Shown: positions 15,771-25,627, counted from the stretch's first letter. The stretch is 64,000 bases of DNA from Cytobacillus gottheilii (GCF_001636345.1 NZ_KV440945.1:3677354-3741353), one strand, 5' to 3'. Program-made: numbers and translations. The notes: generated by a model from the sequence alone, not told the origin.

Positions 15771-18653
15771 TTAATCTTCCTTTAATTTTTCAATGTATCC
15801 CCCAAGCTGTTCAGCCACTTCAGCCAAAATATGTTTGCCTGCATGTTTTTGAACAAAGGAATGAAGGTCATCCAATTTTTTATTCCCTTTCACTCTAGCT
15901 TTCTCAGCTTGTTCTATTAAGCCGTTTTCTTCGTGTGTCCGGGCTGCATCAAAATCACGCTTTGCATTCTGAAGTTTTGAAAGTATTGCCTGCTGGATGC
16001 CCTTATTAGGAAAGTCTGCTTCTTCAACAAACTGGATCACTTCATCGAAACCAGCAGCTTCCTCGCCAAAAACGGTTACCACTTGATTATGTGTTTTATA
16101 ATCGTCAACATACACGACGATGTCAATCTGATTCTCACCAGGCTGCAGCGATACTGGCAGAGAGAATTCACCGGATGATTGAACAGCTGCCTCTTCCCCA
16201 TTTACAAAAACCTTTGCTTCACCTGGTCCTATTGCATCCACTTTTCCCTCATATTCGAATCCTGCTGTTGAAAAAGATTTGCCCTCGTAGTTTAAGGAAC
16301 CGCTCAGTGAAGCAGATCGCACTCTATCTCCAATATCAAAATTATTTGCAACTAGAACTCTTTTTTCACGGGCACCTGAACGATCAAGTGCGGAAATGAC
16401 GAAGCCGCCCTCAGGGATCTGGCTATTATTGTCATCAACATTTGTCCAATTCCAATTCATCGCCTGCTCCTTGTTCACCATTTTAACGACTTCACCGCTA
16501 GCATCCACAACAGCTTCTACGCCCCATTTATTGGTTGCCGTTGATAAACCAAACGAATCAGAAAAAACATTCAAATTATCATCATTGCGGTTAATATTCA
16601 AGAAATCGCCAGCAAATGGATTTTCCGGATCAGTTGGATTACTAATGCCTAAAACATAATCCTTCACATATTCCTCATCTGCAATGGATGCTTTAATAAC
16701 CGGAAAGTTCGCCTGTGAATAGTCAAACAGCATAAGTCCGCTTGTATTTTGAAGACCTGCCTGGAAAACCTCCCGCTGCAGAGACGGATCTTGTACATTA
16801 ACTAACGCCATTCCGGCATAAAGCGGCACTTTTCCATCTGTTAAAATATTGCCCAGCGTAATATATTTATTAATTTCCTGTGCTGTTGTCTGATACGTAC
16901 CAATCATGAGGAAATCCAGCTTATCTGTATATGCTGTTTCAGCATAATCTTCTCCATATAAACTGTCCTGCGGAAATTCTAATCGGGAGTCATAGGTGAA
17001 GGTTGGACTTGACCAGTTTACACCATTTAGATAATAGGACTCATACCAGGATCCTACATATGCTGATAATTGAATATCTCTGCTTTGGCTAAGATTATAT
17101 TGGTCTACTAATTCTCTCGTTTCTTCTAAGTAACTATTAATCACACTGGATCTGAACGTAAACCATTCATTGATAAGCGGCCCATCCACACGGTTGCTGC
17201 CTTCATAATAAAAGACATCCTGAGGCCAATTGGTTAATGTTTTTCCCTGTTCAGCCAGGTATTCTTCAAATTGCGTCCTGGAGAGGTCGCTAAAATCAGC
17301 AAAATAATTATCATATCTGCCGCGGTCTAATAAAACGCCATCAACATCGTAGTTTTTCATGACTTCTTCAAAGGTTTTTAACTGATAGTCCCGAACCTCA
17401 GGATTAGACGGATTAACAAAAGCCACTAAAGCACCCTTCTTGCCATAAGCACTTTCTCTTAATGGTAAAATAGCTCCGTTATCCTCTGATCTGTAGACCA
17501 TCTCTTCCCACTCTGGATGATCCTCTAACACGGCATATTCATTATGCGCAATCGATCCTTCCGCAAACACGTTAAAAGAAGCATGAACCTCGATATCTAA
17601 TTGATGTCCATGGTCAATAAACTCCTGCAGTAAATCCAGTTCTGGATTTGAACCAGCTCTGCCTTCTGCTGTCATTTCACTCACATATGGGCGATTGGTC
17701 AGATCATTCTTTTGATAGGATGCGAAGCCTTCAACTCCCTTCACATCTAATACAACCGCTGTTACTCCTGCATCTTTGGCCTCCAGAAGCATACTGCGGA
17801 CATCTTCGCTGGATTGGAACCTTCTTGCGTTAGGACCCTGCTCAACCCAAAGAAAAACTTCTTTTTCTGCCGATGGATTGTCCTGATAGTAGACAATTAA
17901 CGACTCCATATCATGCAAAATATCATTCTTATATATTTTTACATCGATGTAATTGGTTCCCTTTGATAGCTCATATACATACTGGAATAAACCGTCTTCT
18001 TGCAGTTCTACCTCTTGCTCATTGATTACTAATCGATAGGTTTGATCACTTTCAAAGTTTTGGATAGATCCAGAGATGTCTGCCTGAGATTCTGTAAGCG
18101 TATACATTTTTTCATTCTGTAAATTAATACTGGCCTTCAGACCATTTCCTGTCATAAACTCAGTAATCGGTACTACCTCTCCATTTTTCCTTAGCTTAAT
18201 CACATCGCCATCTTTAAAATTAGCTGCCAGAAATTTGCGGAAGTTTTTTGTTGCCCATGAATCATCATGTGCAAGCAGGACATATCCGCCTTCAGGAATG
18301 GCTAGTGATTGCTCATCTTCCCAAACTGGCGGTGCACCATTCACTGATTGATTGACCACTTTTGTCACAGTATTATTTTCATCAACCTGTACAGCAACCC
18401 AGTTCTTTTTCACTGTAACTTCTGTTGCAAATTCAGAAGTATAAAGCATAATAAAATCTGCTTTGCTTTCCAAATCTTCATCAATATAACTGATCTGATG
18501 CCTTGGCCCCATTGGATCAATCGAAGGATCTAAAGGAGCTCCCTCAACCTCAATTACATCCTCATCTTCCGTCTGTGCAAATGAAGAAATCGGGAATAAA
18601 GAAAATGCTACAAGCAAAGAAAGCAATACGCTAAAAACCTTACTGATTTTCAT
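15771..18653 (-). CDS. secreted GHL10-type putative glycoside hydrolase, multidomain
   Basis: About 960 residues. A Sec signal peptide (FSVLLSLLVAFSLFPISSFAQ) is followed by a beta-rich N-terminal part with PEGGYVLLAHDDSW. A GHL10/PF02638-type barrel covers about 265-640 (VTAVVLDVKG, VDGVLLDRGRYDNYFADFS, LSAYVGSWYESYYLNGVNW, DFLMIGTYQ). A second copy of the N-terminal PEGGFVISALDRSG module follows (about 680-770), then a bacterial Ig-like stretch and a C-terminal helical region (about 870-960). The ATG at 18653 has AAGGAG 8 bases upstream. It probably cuts the glycan outside the cell. Paralogue of the cytosolic protein at 6196-7368. Confidence 0.85.
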   Translation of the reverse strand: MKISKVFSVLLSLLVAFSLFPISSFAQTEDEDVIEVEGAPLDPSIDPMGPRHQISYIDEDLESKADFIMLYTSEFATEVTVKKNWVAVQVDENNTVTKVVNQSVNGAPPVWEDEQSLAIPEGGYVLLAHDDSWATKNFRKFLAANFKDGDVIKLRKNGEVVPITEFMTGNGLKASINLQNEKMYTLTESQADISGSIQNFESDQTYRLVINEQEVELQEDGLFQYVYELSKGTNYIDVKIYKNDILHDMESLIVYYQDNPSAEKEVFLWVEQGPNARRFQSSEDVRSMLLEAKDAGVTAVVLDVKGVEGFASYQKNDLTNRPYVSEMTAEGRAGSNPELDLLQEFIDHGHQLDIEVHASFNVFAEGSIAHNEYAVLEDHPEWEEMVYRSEDNGAILPLRESAYGKKGALVAFVNPSNPEVRDYQLKTFEEVMKNYDVDGVLLDRGRYDNYFADFSDLSRTQFEEYLAEQGKTLTNWPQDVFYYEGSNRVDGPLINEWFTFRSSVINSYLEETRELVDQYNLSQSRDIQLSAYVGSWYESYYLNGVNWSSPTFTYDSRLEFPQDSLYGEDYAETAYTDKLDFLMIGTYQTTAQEINKYITLGNILTDGKVPLYAGMALVNVQDPSLQREVFQAGLQNTSGLMLFDYSQANFPVIKASIADEEYVKDYVLGISNPTDPENPFAGDFLNINRNDDNLNVFSDSFGLSTATNKWGVEAVVDASGEVVKMVNKEQAMNWNWTNVDDNNSQIPEGGFVISALDRSGAREKRVLVANNFDIGDRVRSASLSGSLNYEGKSFSTAGFEYEGKVDAIGPGEAKVFVNGEEAAVQSSGEFSLPVSLQPGENQIDIVVYVDDYKTHNQVVTVFGEEAAGFDEVIQFVEEADFPNKGIQQAILSKLQNAKRDFDAARTHEENGLIEQAEKARVKGNKKLDDLHSFVQKHAGKHILAEVAEQLGGYIEKLKED

Positions 18654-19104
18654 AGCTTTCACTCCTTATAAAATAGTATTAATTAAGACTAGCTATAAAG
18701 ATTGCTCTGCACCTCCAATCTCAATAAATATAAAGAAGGTGAAAACCACCGAAACAAGAAAATATTTCGGAAAATTCCTCCTATTCAAAACATACAGAAC
18801 TATAACGATTTGGTCAATCGGAATTTTAAACAGATATAAAAACAGGACAAAAGCAGCGGAACTAAAGATGTGGCTGTGAAACAAGTTCTTTATTCTGCTA
18901 TATCTTGATATTCATTGGGAATAATCTAGTAAATAAATCAGCACATAGCAAAACTCTGAGAAGTAATACGTGAGCGGGACAGAGCAGGATTATTGAAAGT
19001 CTACGTATTTTTTAAAATCACTGACTACTAGGTTATTTCTAAGACAATAAAAGGCTTCAACATAATGTTGAACAACTATTTCACCTAAACACGATTGAAA
19101 AATT
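18654..19104. other. intergenic stretch, no gene seen
   Basis: About 450 AT-rich bases upstream of the secreted GHL10 gene. It presumably holds that gene's promoter. A 63-codon frame at 18693-18884 has no ribosome site and a composition unlike a protein. No repeat copy or RNA gene was recognised. Confidence 0.5.
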
Positions 19105-19134
19105 AAAAGGGAGCAAAAACCTGCCCCCTTTTTT
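19105..19134 (-). terminator. terminator of the Liv-type operon
   Basis: AAAAGGG at 19105-19111 pairs with CCCTTTT near 19126-19132, with T-runs on both sides. It lies just after the last permease stop (19166) in the direction of transcription. Confidence 0.65.
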
Positions 19135-19165
19135 AGTCAACTATTTAAGGTCAATAAATGCCCTG

Positions 19166-20164
19166 CTAAGCAATCTTCTTCAATTCCTCTTTCTTCTTTA
19201 CCTTCCTCTTCTTTTTTAAAGTTAATTTTTTAATAAATCCTGCCAAACCAGAAGGGAATCCAAGAAGTACTACTATATATAGGAACCCGAGGATAATGGT
19301 CCATCTTTCAAAAATGGGGTATGCCATTGCAAGCTCTGAGAGATAATGCCTTAAAAACTCGATAATTCCTGCTCCGGCAATAGCCCCGGCAAGCGTTCCC
19401 AGTCCTCCAATCATCGTCATTAATAATGCATCGAGCGTGACTTCGATGGAAAAAACATTGGTATTGATGAACCTTAATGACACAGCATACAATGCTCCGC
19501 TAAAAGATGCGGCAACCCCTGCGGTTACACTGGCAATCAGCTTATAATGAAGCGTTTTATACCCTAATGCCTCTGCCCGATGTTCATTCTGAGAGATGGC
19601 TTTCAGCACTTTGCCTGTGGATGATTCCGTGAAAAGCTTCAGCAGGATAAACACAACTGCCACACTTAGGAGTGTAATATAATAGAAGGAAGTACGGTCT
19701 TTAAATAGATCAGGCACACTGAAGGTAAATCCGTCTCCGCCATGTGTTACCCCGCGCCACTTCTCCGCCAGGACGAGGAAAAGCTGTGAAACGGCCAGCG
19801 TCAGCATCGCATAAAAATGGCTTTTGAGCCTTAACGATAATAAGCCGATGATATAGCTTACCAGGACTGAAAGAGCAATCCCAATAACCAAACCGATCAT
19901 AAATGTAAGCAGATTTGCTTCCAATTGATTAAAAATAATGGCCGTGCTGTATGCACCAATTCCAAAAAACATACAATGGCCAAAGGATACGATGCCGGTA
20001 TACCCTAAAAGGATATCAAAGCTCATCGCAAAAATAGCAAAGATGAAGATTTGTGTTAACAAAATCAGTGTGCTTCGGGAGTCGTTGACAAATGGGAACA
20101 GCAGCATAAACAGGACAATGGCAAGCCCCCAATACATTGGCACCTTATGAAATAACCCCCTCAT
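19166..20164 (-). CDS. branched-chain amino acid type ABC permease (LivM)
   Basis: A 332-residue LivM-family permease with about eight to ten membrane segments. It has ILLGYTGIVSFGHCMFFGIGAYS near the start, KAISQNEHRAEALGY (the cytoplasmic coupling loop), GVAASFSGALYA and TMIGGLGTLAGAIAGA. The C-terminal tail is Lys-rich. It overlaps the LivH gene by 4 bases (ATGA), so the two are translationally coupled. Liv-type importers also carry aromatic acids, amides and acyl compounds, so the substrate need not be an amino acid. It is the last gene of the operon. Confidence 0.93.
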   Translation of the reverse strand: MRGLFHKVPMYWGLAIVLFMLLFPFVNDSRSTLILLTQIFIFAIFAMSFDILLGYTGIVSFGHCMFFGIGAYSTAIIFNQLEANLLTFMIGLVIGIALSVLVSYIIGLLSLRLKSHFYAMLTLAVSQLFLVLAEKWRGVTHGGDGFTFSVPDLFKDRTSFYYITLLSVAVVFILLKLFTESSTGKVLKAISQNEHRAEALGYKTLHYKLIASVTAGVAASFSGALYAVSLRFINTNVFSIEVTLDALLMTMIGGLGTLAGAIAGAGIIEFLRHYLSELAMAYPIFERWTIILGFLYIVVLLGFPSGLAGFIKKLTLKKKRKVKKKEELKKIA

Positions 20165-21036
20165 ACTGCACTCCCCTTTTCTCCCAGCAATCCAGTTGGT
20201 TTCACTAATAAAACAATGACCAATAGGAGCATGTTCAATGCGAGTGACAAATCAGGCATAAAATAGGCAGCAAATGCTCCTGCTACACCTACAATCAGGG
20301 AAGCAAGTGCAGATCCCTGCAGGCTGCCCATTCCGCCAATGATCACAACAATGAAAGCTAATATAGCGTACTGCATACCCATTTCCGCAAAAACGACTCC
20401 TGAATATGGCGCCAAAAGCGCTCCTCCTAAAGCAGCCAATGCCGCTCCAAGCAGAAACACAAAGGTAAACAGTCCCTTTACATTAATTCCGAGCGCCTGT
20501 ACCATTTCCTTATCCATGACACCAGCCCTGATCATCAAGCCGATCTGTGTATGCCTGAGCAGAAGCCATAAGGCCAGATACAGAAGCAAGCCAATTACGA
20601 TCACAAATACACGGTATTTAATGATAATGATTCCGTCAAACTGATAGCTCCCCTCAAGCCATCCCGGCATATTTACGCGAATGGGATTAGGACCCCAAAA
20701 GATTTTGATGCTTTCTGATAAAATCAGCATGCCGCCCAATGTTATCAGCAGCTGCCGGACATGGTTCCCGTAAACAGGCCGAATAAGAAATCTCTCCATT
20801 ACCCAGCCTAAGCCCATTCCGATCAGAATGGCACCAGCAATCGCCAATAAAAAGCTGTTTGTTTCCGTAAAGATCCATGCACCTGAAAAAGCTCCCCAGA
20901 CGAATAGTCCGCCATGGGCAAAATTCAACACACTCATTAATCCAAAGATTAATGTAAGTCCAGCAGCCAGAAGGAATATAAGCAGACCTGTTGAAACTCC
21001 GTTGACCAATAAATTAATAAAGACTTCCATTTGCAT
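20161..21036 (-). CDS. branched-chain amino acid type ABC permease (LivH)
   Basis: A 291-residue LivH-family permease. It starts with LVNGVSTGLLIFLLAAGLTLIFG and FAHGGLFVWGAF, has RAGVMDKEMVQALGINVKGLF as the coupling loop, and shows GGMGSLQGSALASLIVG. It pairs with LivM to form the channel. A good GGGAGG site precedes the ATG, 14 bases after the LivF stop. Given the acyl-CoA ligase in the same operon, it is probably a carboxylic acid or acyl-compound importer. Confidence 0.93.
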   Translation of the reverse strand: MQMEVFINLLVNGVSTGLLIFLLAAGLTLIFGLMSVLNFAHGGLFVWGAFSGAWIFTETNSFLLAIAGAILIGMGLGWVMERFLIRPVYGNHVRQLLITLGGMLILSESIKIFWGPNPIRVNMPGWLEGSYQFDGIIIIKYRVFVIVIGLLLYLALWLLLRHTQIGLMIRAGVMDKEMVQALGINVKGLFTFVFLLGAALAALGGALLAPYSGVVFAEMGMQYAILAFIVVIIGGMGSLQGSALASLIVGVAGAFAAYFMPDLSLALNMLLLVIVLLVKPTGLLGEKGSAV

Positions 21037-21050
21037 CCTCCCTTCGCTGC

Positions 21051-21755
21051 CTACGCTATGCCTAAGTATTTCTGGCAGGTTTCTTTGTCTTCCTTAAGAT
21101 CCTCCATCAAACCTTCATGAACTATTTTTCCGTCGTCCATTATATAAAAGTAATCGCCAATTTGGCTTGCCATCAGAAAATTTTGTTCAACAAGAAGAAT
21201 GGTCGTTTTTTCCTTCATTTTAAGAAGCGATTCCATTAGTTTTTCGACCATAATAGGAGACAAGCCTTTACTGGGCTCATCAATCAGCAGTAAGCCATCT
21301 CCATTTATATACGCCCTGGCTATCGCCAGCATCTGCTTTTGCCCGCCAGACAGCAAGCCGCTTTTTTTGCGCCAGAATTTCTTTAAGTCTGGGAATAGCT
21401 GCAGCATCCATTCCATTTTAGCTTCTGTCTCTCCTGCGCTCTTTGCCTTAGCTAAATTCAGTGTTTCCTCTACTGTCAGTCCGCTGAATATGCCCTGATT
21501 TTCAGGTACATATCCGATTCCTTTTCTTGATATCAGGTGGGTAGAGAGTTTACTGATATTCTGGTTATGAAAATGCACCGTTCCAGTAGTAGATGGATTG
21601 AAGCCCATAATCGAACGGAGCGTTGTTGTTTTGCCTGCTCCATTTCTGCCGAACAGAACCGTGATGCTTCCTTCTTCAACAGACATGGACACGCCCTGTA
21701 GAATGTGATATTGCTCCAAATACGTTTCCAAATTATCCAGTTTTAATAGACTCAC
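21051..21755 (-). CDS. ABC transporter ATP-binding protein (LivF)
   Basis: A 234-residue ATPase with Walker A GRNGAGKTTT, signature LSGGQKQMLAIARA, Walker B LLLIDEPSKGL and the switch His region LLVEQN. LivF and LivG form the heterodimeric motor of the importer. The gene overlaps the 3' end of livG by 23 bases. All catalytic motifs look intact. Confidence 0.93.
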   Translation of the reverse strand: MSLLKLDNLETYLEQYHILQGVSMSVEEGSITVLFGRNGAGKTTTLRSIMGFNPSTTGTVHFHNQNISKLSTHLISRKGIGYVPENQGIFSGLTVEETLNLAKAKSAGETEAKMEWMLQLFPDLKKFWRKKSGLLSGGQKQMLAIARAYINGDGLLLIDEPSKGLSPIMVEKLMESLLKMKEKTTILLVEQNFLMASQIGDYFYIMDDGKIVHEGLMEDLKEDKETCQKYLGIA

Positions 21756-22506
21756 GATGCAAGCCTCCTAAGTATGCCGTTTGAACCCTCTCATCCTTTA
21801 TAATTTCCTGCGGATTTCCACTGGCCAATAGCTCGCCATTGAATAAAACCACAAGCATATCTGATAAATGCATAACCATATCCATTTTGTGTTCGATCAA
21901 TACAATGGTGTACAAGCCTTCCTTTTTAATATTCTCGATTACTTCCAGAATAGCAGGAATTTCTTCAATCGATATTCCTGCAGTAGGTTCATCAAGAAGC
22001 AGCAATTCTGTTTTGAGAGCCAGCAGCATCGCAAGCTCCAGCTTTCTTTTTTCCCCATGAGCCAAATCCTGTGCCAGTACCTCTTCCTTGCCGCCCAGCA
22101 TACATTTCTCCATAAAAGCGTTTGCCTCATCCATCTGGCGGTTCATGAAAGAAAGCCGCGGCAGGATTGAGTAGTAATCGCTGTCAGATGACTGGATAGC
22201 CAGCCTGATATTTTCAAGGACAGTCAGCTCCGGAAAAATATTCGTGAGTTGGAAGGAGCGGCCAATGCCCCTTCTCGCCCGTAGTGCAACAGATAGCTTT
22301 GTTATTTTCTCGTTTTTAAAATAAATATCTCCCTTAGTCGGCGAAATTTGGCCGCTCAAGAGGTTAAAAAGAGTTGTTTTACCCGCCCCGTTTGGCCCAA
22401 TAATTGAGATTAGCTTTCCGCGCTCTATTTTCAAGGTCACATCTTTTATAACATCATGCTCACCAAAGGAAACAGATAGGTTTTTCGTTTCAAGAATATG
22501 TTCCAT
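21733..22506 (-). CDS. ABC transporter ATP-binding protein (LivG)
   Basis: A 257-residue ATPase with Walker A GPNGAGKTTLFNLLSG, signature LAHGEKRKLELAM (a variant common in LivG), Walker B LLLLDEPTAGI and VLIEHKMD. The ATG at 22506 is preferred because GGGAGAGG lies 9 bases upstream; the ATG at 22530 lacks a ribosome site. It lies 45 bases after the binding-protein gene. Confidence 0.93.
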   Translation of the reverse strand: MEHILETKNLSVSFGEHDVIKDVTLKIERGKLISIIGPNGAGKTTLFNLLSGQISPTKGDIYFKNEKITKLSVALRARRGIGRSFQLTNIFPELTVLENIRLAIQSSDSDYYSILPRLSFMNRQMDEANAFMEKCMLGGKEEVLAQDLAHGEKRKLELAMLLALKTELLLLDEPTAGISIEEIPAILEVIENIKKEGLYTIVLIEHKMDMVMHLSDMLVVLFNGELLASGNPQEIIKDERVQTAYLGGLHRESIKTG

Positions 22507-22551
22507 GCCGAAAATCCTCTCCCTTCTCATATATCTAACTATTCTGAATTT

Positions 22552-23766
22552 TTATTTGCCATTTCTGATCGGCGGCTCTGTTTCGTCCATGTTTAGTTCC
22601 TTGATTAGAACTGGGACTGGATGATCCACACCTTCCTGCTCCTCAAGGGTTACAGCATACAAAGATTGTAAAGCCTGATGGTCCTCTGCCCGGAATTTCA
22701 TTGTTCCCTTCGGTGTCTCAAACTCCATATTTTCCATTGTGCTTATCAGGCCGTCCACATCTTTGTCGCCTTCTGTTTTCTTAAGTGCCTCCACAATAGA
22801 AATCGCAGCCGTCATCCCGCCGGCGGTAAAGAGATCAGGAATTTCCCCATCGAATTTTTCCTTATGCTTCTCTACCAGCCAATCATTTACTTCATTATCC
22901 GGCAGTGTGTGATAGTAGATGGAAAATCCGCTCATGCCAACTAAGGAATCCATTGTTTTTAAAGAAGGGATATCTTGGGCGGCAGTAGATATCTTAATCC
23001 CCTGCTCTTCAAGCTGCATATCTTTTAACTGCTTCCACGGTGCATTGGACCCTGACCAGACGATATAGAGATAATCGGGCTTTTCGTTAATGATGCTTTG
23101 AATGTTTGCTGTAAAATCAGTTGAATTTGGATCTGCATATTGTTCATTTATAATCGTGGCACCCAGATTCTCTGCGCCCTCTTTAAAAGCCGCAATTCCC
23201 TCTCTTCCATAGGCATTATCCTGTGCGAAGGTAGCAATTTTCACATTCTTTTCAGCAATTGCGGCTGCACCAGCAACTGCATCCTGTGAGGAGTTGCGTC
23301 CTGTCCGGAAGATGTACTTGTTCCAGTTTTCACCGGTGATGCTGTCTGCAACTGCAGGCTCAACCACCATAATTTTTTCGTATTCCTCAGCAAGCGGCAA
23401 GACGGCAAGCGTATCTCCGGAGCTTGATGAACCTACTAAGAAATCTACCTCATCCTCTTCCAGAAGTTTAGTAGCTTTCCTTACCGCAACATCCGGTTTT
23501 GTTTCCGTATCTTCAACAATAAACTCTACCTTTTTGCCTGCTACTTCATTCGACCCTTCTGTTGCATACTCCAGCCCCAGTTCAAATCCAGCAACTGTCT
23601 GCTTTCCATATGTTTCAAGCGGACCGGTTAAGGAAGAAAGAACACCGATTTTGATAGTATCTTCTTCCGAGCTTGCACTGTCCCCAGAACAACCTGATAT
23701 AAATAAAAGAGTGAGTACGATGATACTAGTTAAACCAGACTTAAAGCCAAACATCTTATTCCTCAT
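22552..23766 (-). CDS. Liv-type ABC substrate-binding lipoprotein
   Basis: A 404-residue type 1 periplasmic-binding-fold protein (Peripla_BP_6/LivJ type). It has a lipoprotein signal with lipobox ISGC, followed by IKIGVLSSLTGPLETYGKQ, FIVEDTETKPDVAVRKATKLLEED and IIWSG-like strands. The central part has FAQDNAYGREG and the C-terminal half GGMTAAISIVEALKKTEG. It fixes the substrate outside the membrane and docks to LivHM. Two ATGs (23766 and 23754) are close together with GGGGG and GAGGA upstream. It lies 14 bases after the NHL gene, so an NHL protein and an importer are made together, which is unusual. Confidence 0.92.
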   Translation of the reverse strand: MRNKMFGFKSGLTSIIVLTLLFISGCSGDSASSEEDTIKIGVLSSLTGPLETYGKQTVAGFELGLEYATEGSNEVAGKKVEFIVEDTETKPDVAVRKATKLLEEDEVDFLVGSSSSGDTLAVLPLAEEYEKIMVVEPAVADSITGENWNKYIFRTGRNSSQDAVAGAAAIAEKNVKIATFAQDNAYGREGIAAFKEGAENLGATIINEQYADPNSTDFTANIQSIINEKPDYLYIVWSGSNAPWKQLKDMQLEEQGIKISTAAQDIPSLKTMDSLVGMSGFSIYYHTLPDNEVNDWLVEKHKEKFDGEIPDLFTAGGMTAAISIVEALKKTEGDKDVDGLISTMENMEFETPKGTMKFRAEDHQALQSLYAVTLEEQEGVDHPVPVLIKELNMDETEPPIRNGK

Positions 23767-23779
23767 TCCTCATTCCCCC

Positions 23780-25627
23780 TTAATATTCTTTTCTAAAGAA
23801 CTGTATTTTCTGAAGCAATCCGTCTGCGATTATGATGTTTCCATTATGATCAATATCCAGCCCCTGAGGTGAGAAAAACTGCCCGTCTTCACCGCTAAAA
23901 GAACCGAATTGTTCTATGAATCTTCCATTTTCATCATAAACATTCATGCGATTATTTGAGGTATCAGTCACATAGACACGGTCCTGCTCATCAATGGCAA
24001 TACCTGTAGGCAAGAACAAATCACCCGGCTCCTCTCCCCAATTTTCCAATGGATCGAGGTGTCCGCTGCCGCTATTGGTTCCCCACTTCGTGATAAAATT
24101 TCCATTATTATCGAATTTCTGGACACGATTGTTGATTCGGTCTACTGCATATACATTGTCTTTAGAATCGATTGCAAGCTGCATCGGCTGAGAGAACTCA
24201 CCATTGCCAGTCCCTTTTCTGCCCCACTCTTTCATGTAGACGAAAAAGGAATTAAACTTTTGAATTCGATTATTTTCCGAGTCTGACACAAAGATATTGC
24301 CTTTACTGTCAACAGCCACTCCGCTTGGAAATTGGAAAAAGCCGCTTAATGTTCCTAATGAGCCATATGATGCAAGGAAAGTCCCTGAATTGGTAAACTT
24401 TTGAATCCGATGATTCACTGAGTCTGCTACATAGACATTATCGTAACAGTCAACCGCTATTTGCCGCGGTACAAAAAATTGGCCAAAATAACTGCCATAG
24501 CCAAAAGGACCCCCAGTACCGAACATGCTTCCCCATTTGCTTACTAGACTTCCGTTTGCATTATATTTCAAAATTCGATGATTAAAAGAATCGGATACAA
24601 AGACATTTCCTTTTGAATCACTTTGAACATCATAAGGTCCAGCATATTGTTTGTCTCCGTATCTGCTTAAGCCGATGGTCATTTTATAGGTAACACTCAG
24701 CCCAATTTCCTTGTATACCTCAATACGATTATTGCCTGTGTCTGTAATGAATAAATCGCCATCCTCGTCCGGCAGAATCTGATTCGGATACACTAAATTA
24801 GGAAACATCCCTGTTGTATAAACAAACCGATCATTTTCATCAAATTTCATGATTCGGTTATTATAAGTGTCTGCTATATACAAAGCACCACTTTTGGGCT
24901 CAAAGTTAATTCCTCTCGGATGGTAAAATTGATAGGAGCCATATCCAGGCTCAAGCCCTCCGATTTTCCTTTTGAAGCTCCCGTTTTGATCAAATACTTG
25001 TATTCTATTGTTGTACGTATCAGCTACATAGACTTCGCCCTTATTGTTGACCGCTATGCCTTGTGGGAGGGCCATCTGGCCATCACCTTTTCCATAGGAT
25101 CCAATCGTCAGTAGATACTCGCCATCAGAATCAAACTTTTGGATTCGGTGATTAAATTCATCTGTAATGTAATAATTGTTTTGCTGATCGATTGCAATTT
25201 CTCTTGGAAAACCGAATTGATTCTCGCCCTCCCCTTTTGTTCCCCAGCTTTTTATAAACCCGAATTTAGAATCGAACTTTTGAATTCGGTAGTTTCCTGT
25301 ATCTGCAACCAGAATATTGCCTTCCTGATCTACCGCGATGCCAAAGGGCATATTGAATTGGCCAGGGGAATGGCCAAGCGTGCCAAATGTCTGTAGAATT
25401 TTACCGGAGGAATCCATTTTTACAATCCGATGATTCCCCATATCTGCCATGTAAATATTCCCTGAGTGATCTTTAGCCATTGCTACCGGCGTTCGAAACT
25501 CGTTAGATGGATCTGTCTCATTTCCCCAAGCATGCTGGAAACGATAGGATTCTTCTGCAAACCCGCTGGAAGTGCACCAAAAAGAAAATAGAAGGAGCAA
25601 AAGGACAAGTCTCTTTACCCTTTTCAT
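23780..25627 (-). CDS. secreted NHL-repeat beta-propeller protein
   Basis: About 615 residues. A signal peptide (VLLLLLLFSFWCTSSGFA) precedes about twelve NHL repeats of roughly 47 residues, each ending in a NHRIQKFD, NNRIQVFD or similar strand after an ADT/SD Asp motif. The repeats run to the C-terminus, so there is no other domain. NHL propellers bind ligands, proteins or carry lyase or esterase activity. The ATG at 25627 has AAAGGAGAG upstream and overlaps the KAS III gene stop as ATGA. It is probably an extracellular partner, scavenger or enzyme for the imported compound. Role unknown. Confidence 0.85.
   Translation of the reverse strand: MKRVKRLVLLLLLFSFWCTSSGFAEESYRFQHAWGNETDPSNEFRTPVAMAKDHSGNIYMADMGNHRIVKMDSSGKILQTFGTLGHSPGQFNMPFGIAVDQEGNILVADTGNYRIQKFDSKFGFIKSWGTKGEGENQFGFPREIAIDQQNNYYITDEFNHRIQKFDSDGEYLLTIGSYGKGDGQMALPQGIAVNNKGEVYVADTYNNRIQVFDQNGSFKRKIGGLEPGYGSYQFYHPRGINFEPKSGALYIADTYNNRIMKFDENDRFVYTTGMFPNLVYPNQILPDEDGDLFITDTGNNRIEVYKEIGLSVTYKMTIGLSRYGDKQYAGPYDVQSDSKGNVFVSDSFNHRILKYNANGSLVSKWGSMFGTGGPFGYGSYFGQFFVPRQIAVDCYDNVYVADSVNHRIQKFTNSGTFLASYGSLGTLSGFFQFPSGVAVDSKGNIFVSDSENNRIQKFNSFFVYMKEWGRKGTGNGEFSQPMQLAIDSKDNVYAVDRINNRVQKFDNNGNFITKWGTNSGSGHLDPLENWGEEPGDLFLPTGIAIDEQDRVYVTDTSNNRMNVYDENGRFIEQFGSFSGEDGQFFSPQGLDIDHNGNIIIADGLLQKIQFFRKEY

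Noticed and set aside
18693-18884. 63-codon minus-strand frame upstream of the secreted GHL10 gene
   Set aside because: No ribosome site and hydrophobic content fits chance in AT-rich DNA.
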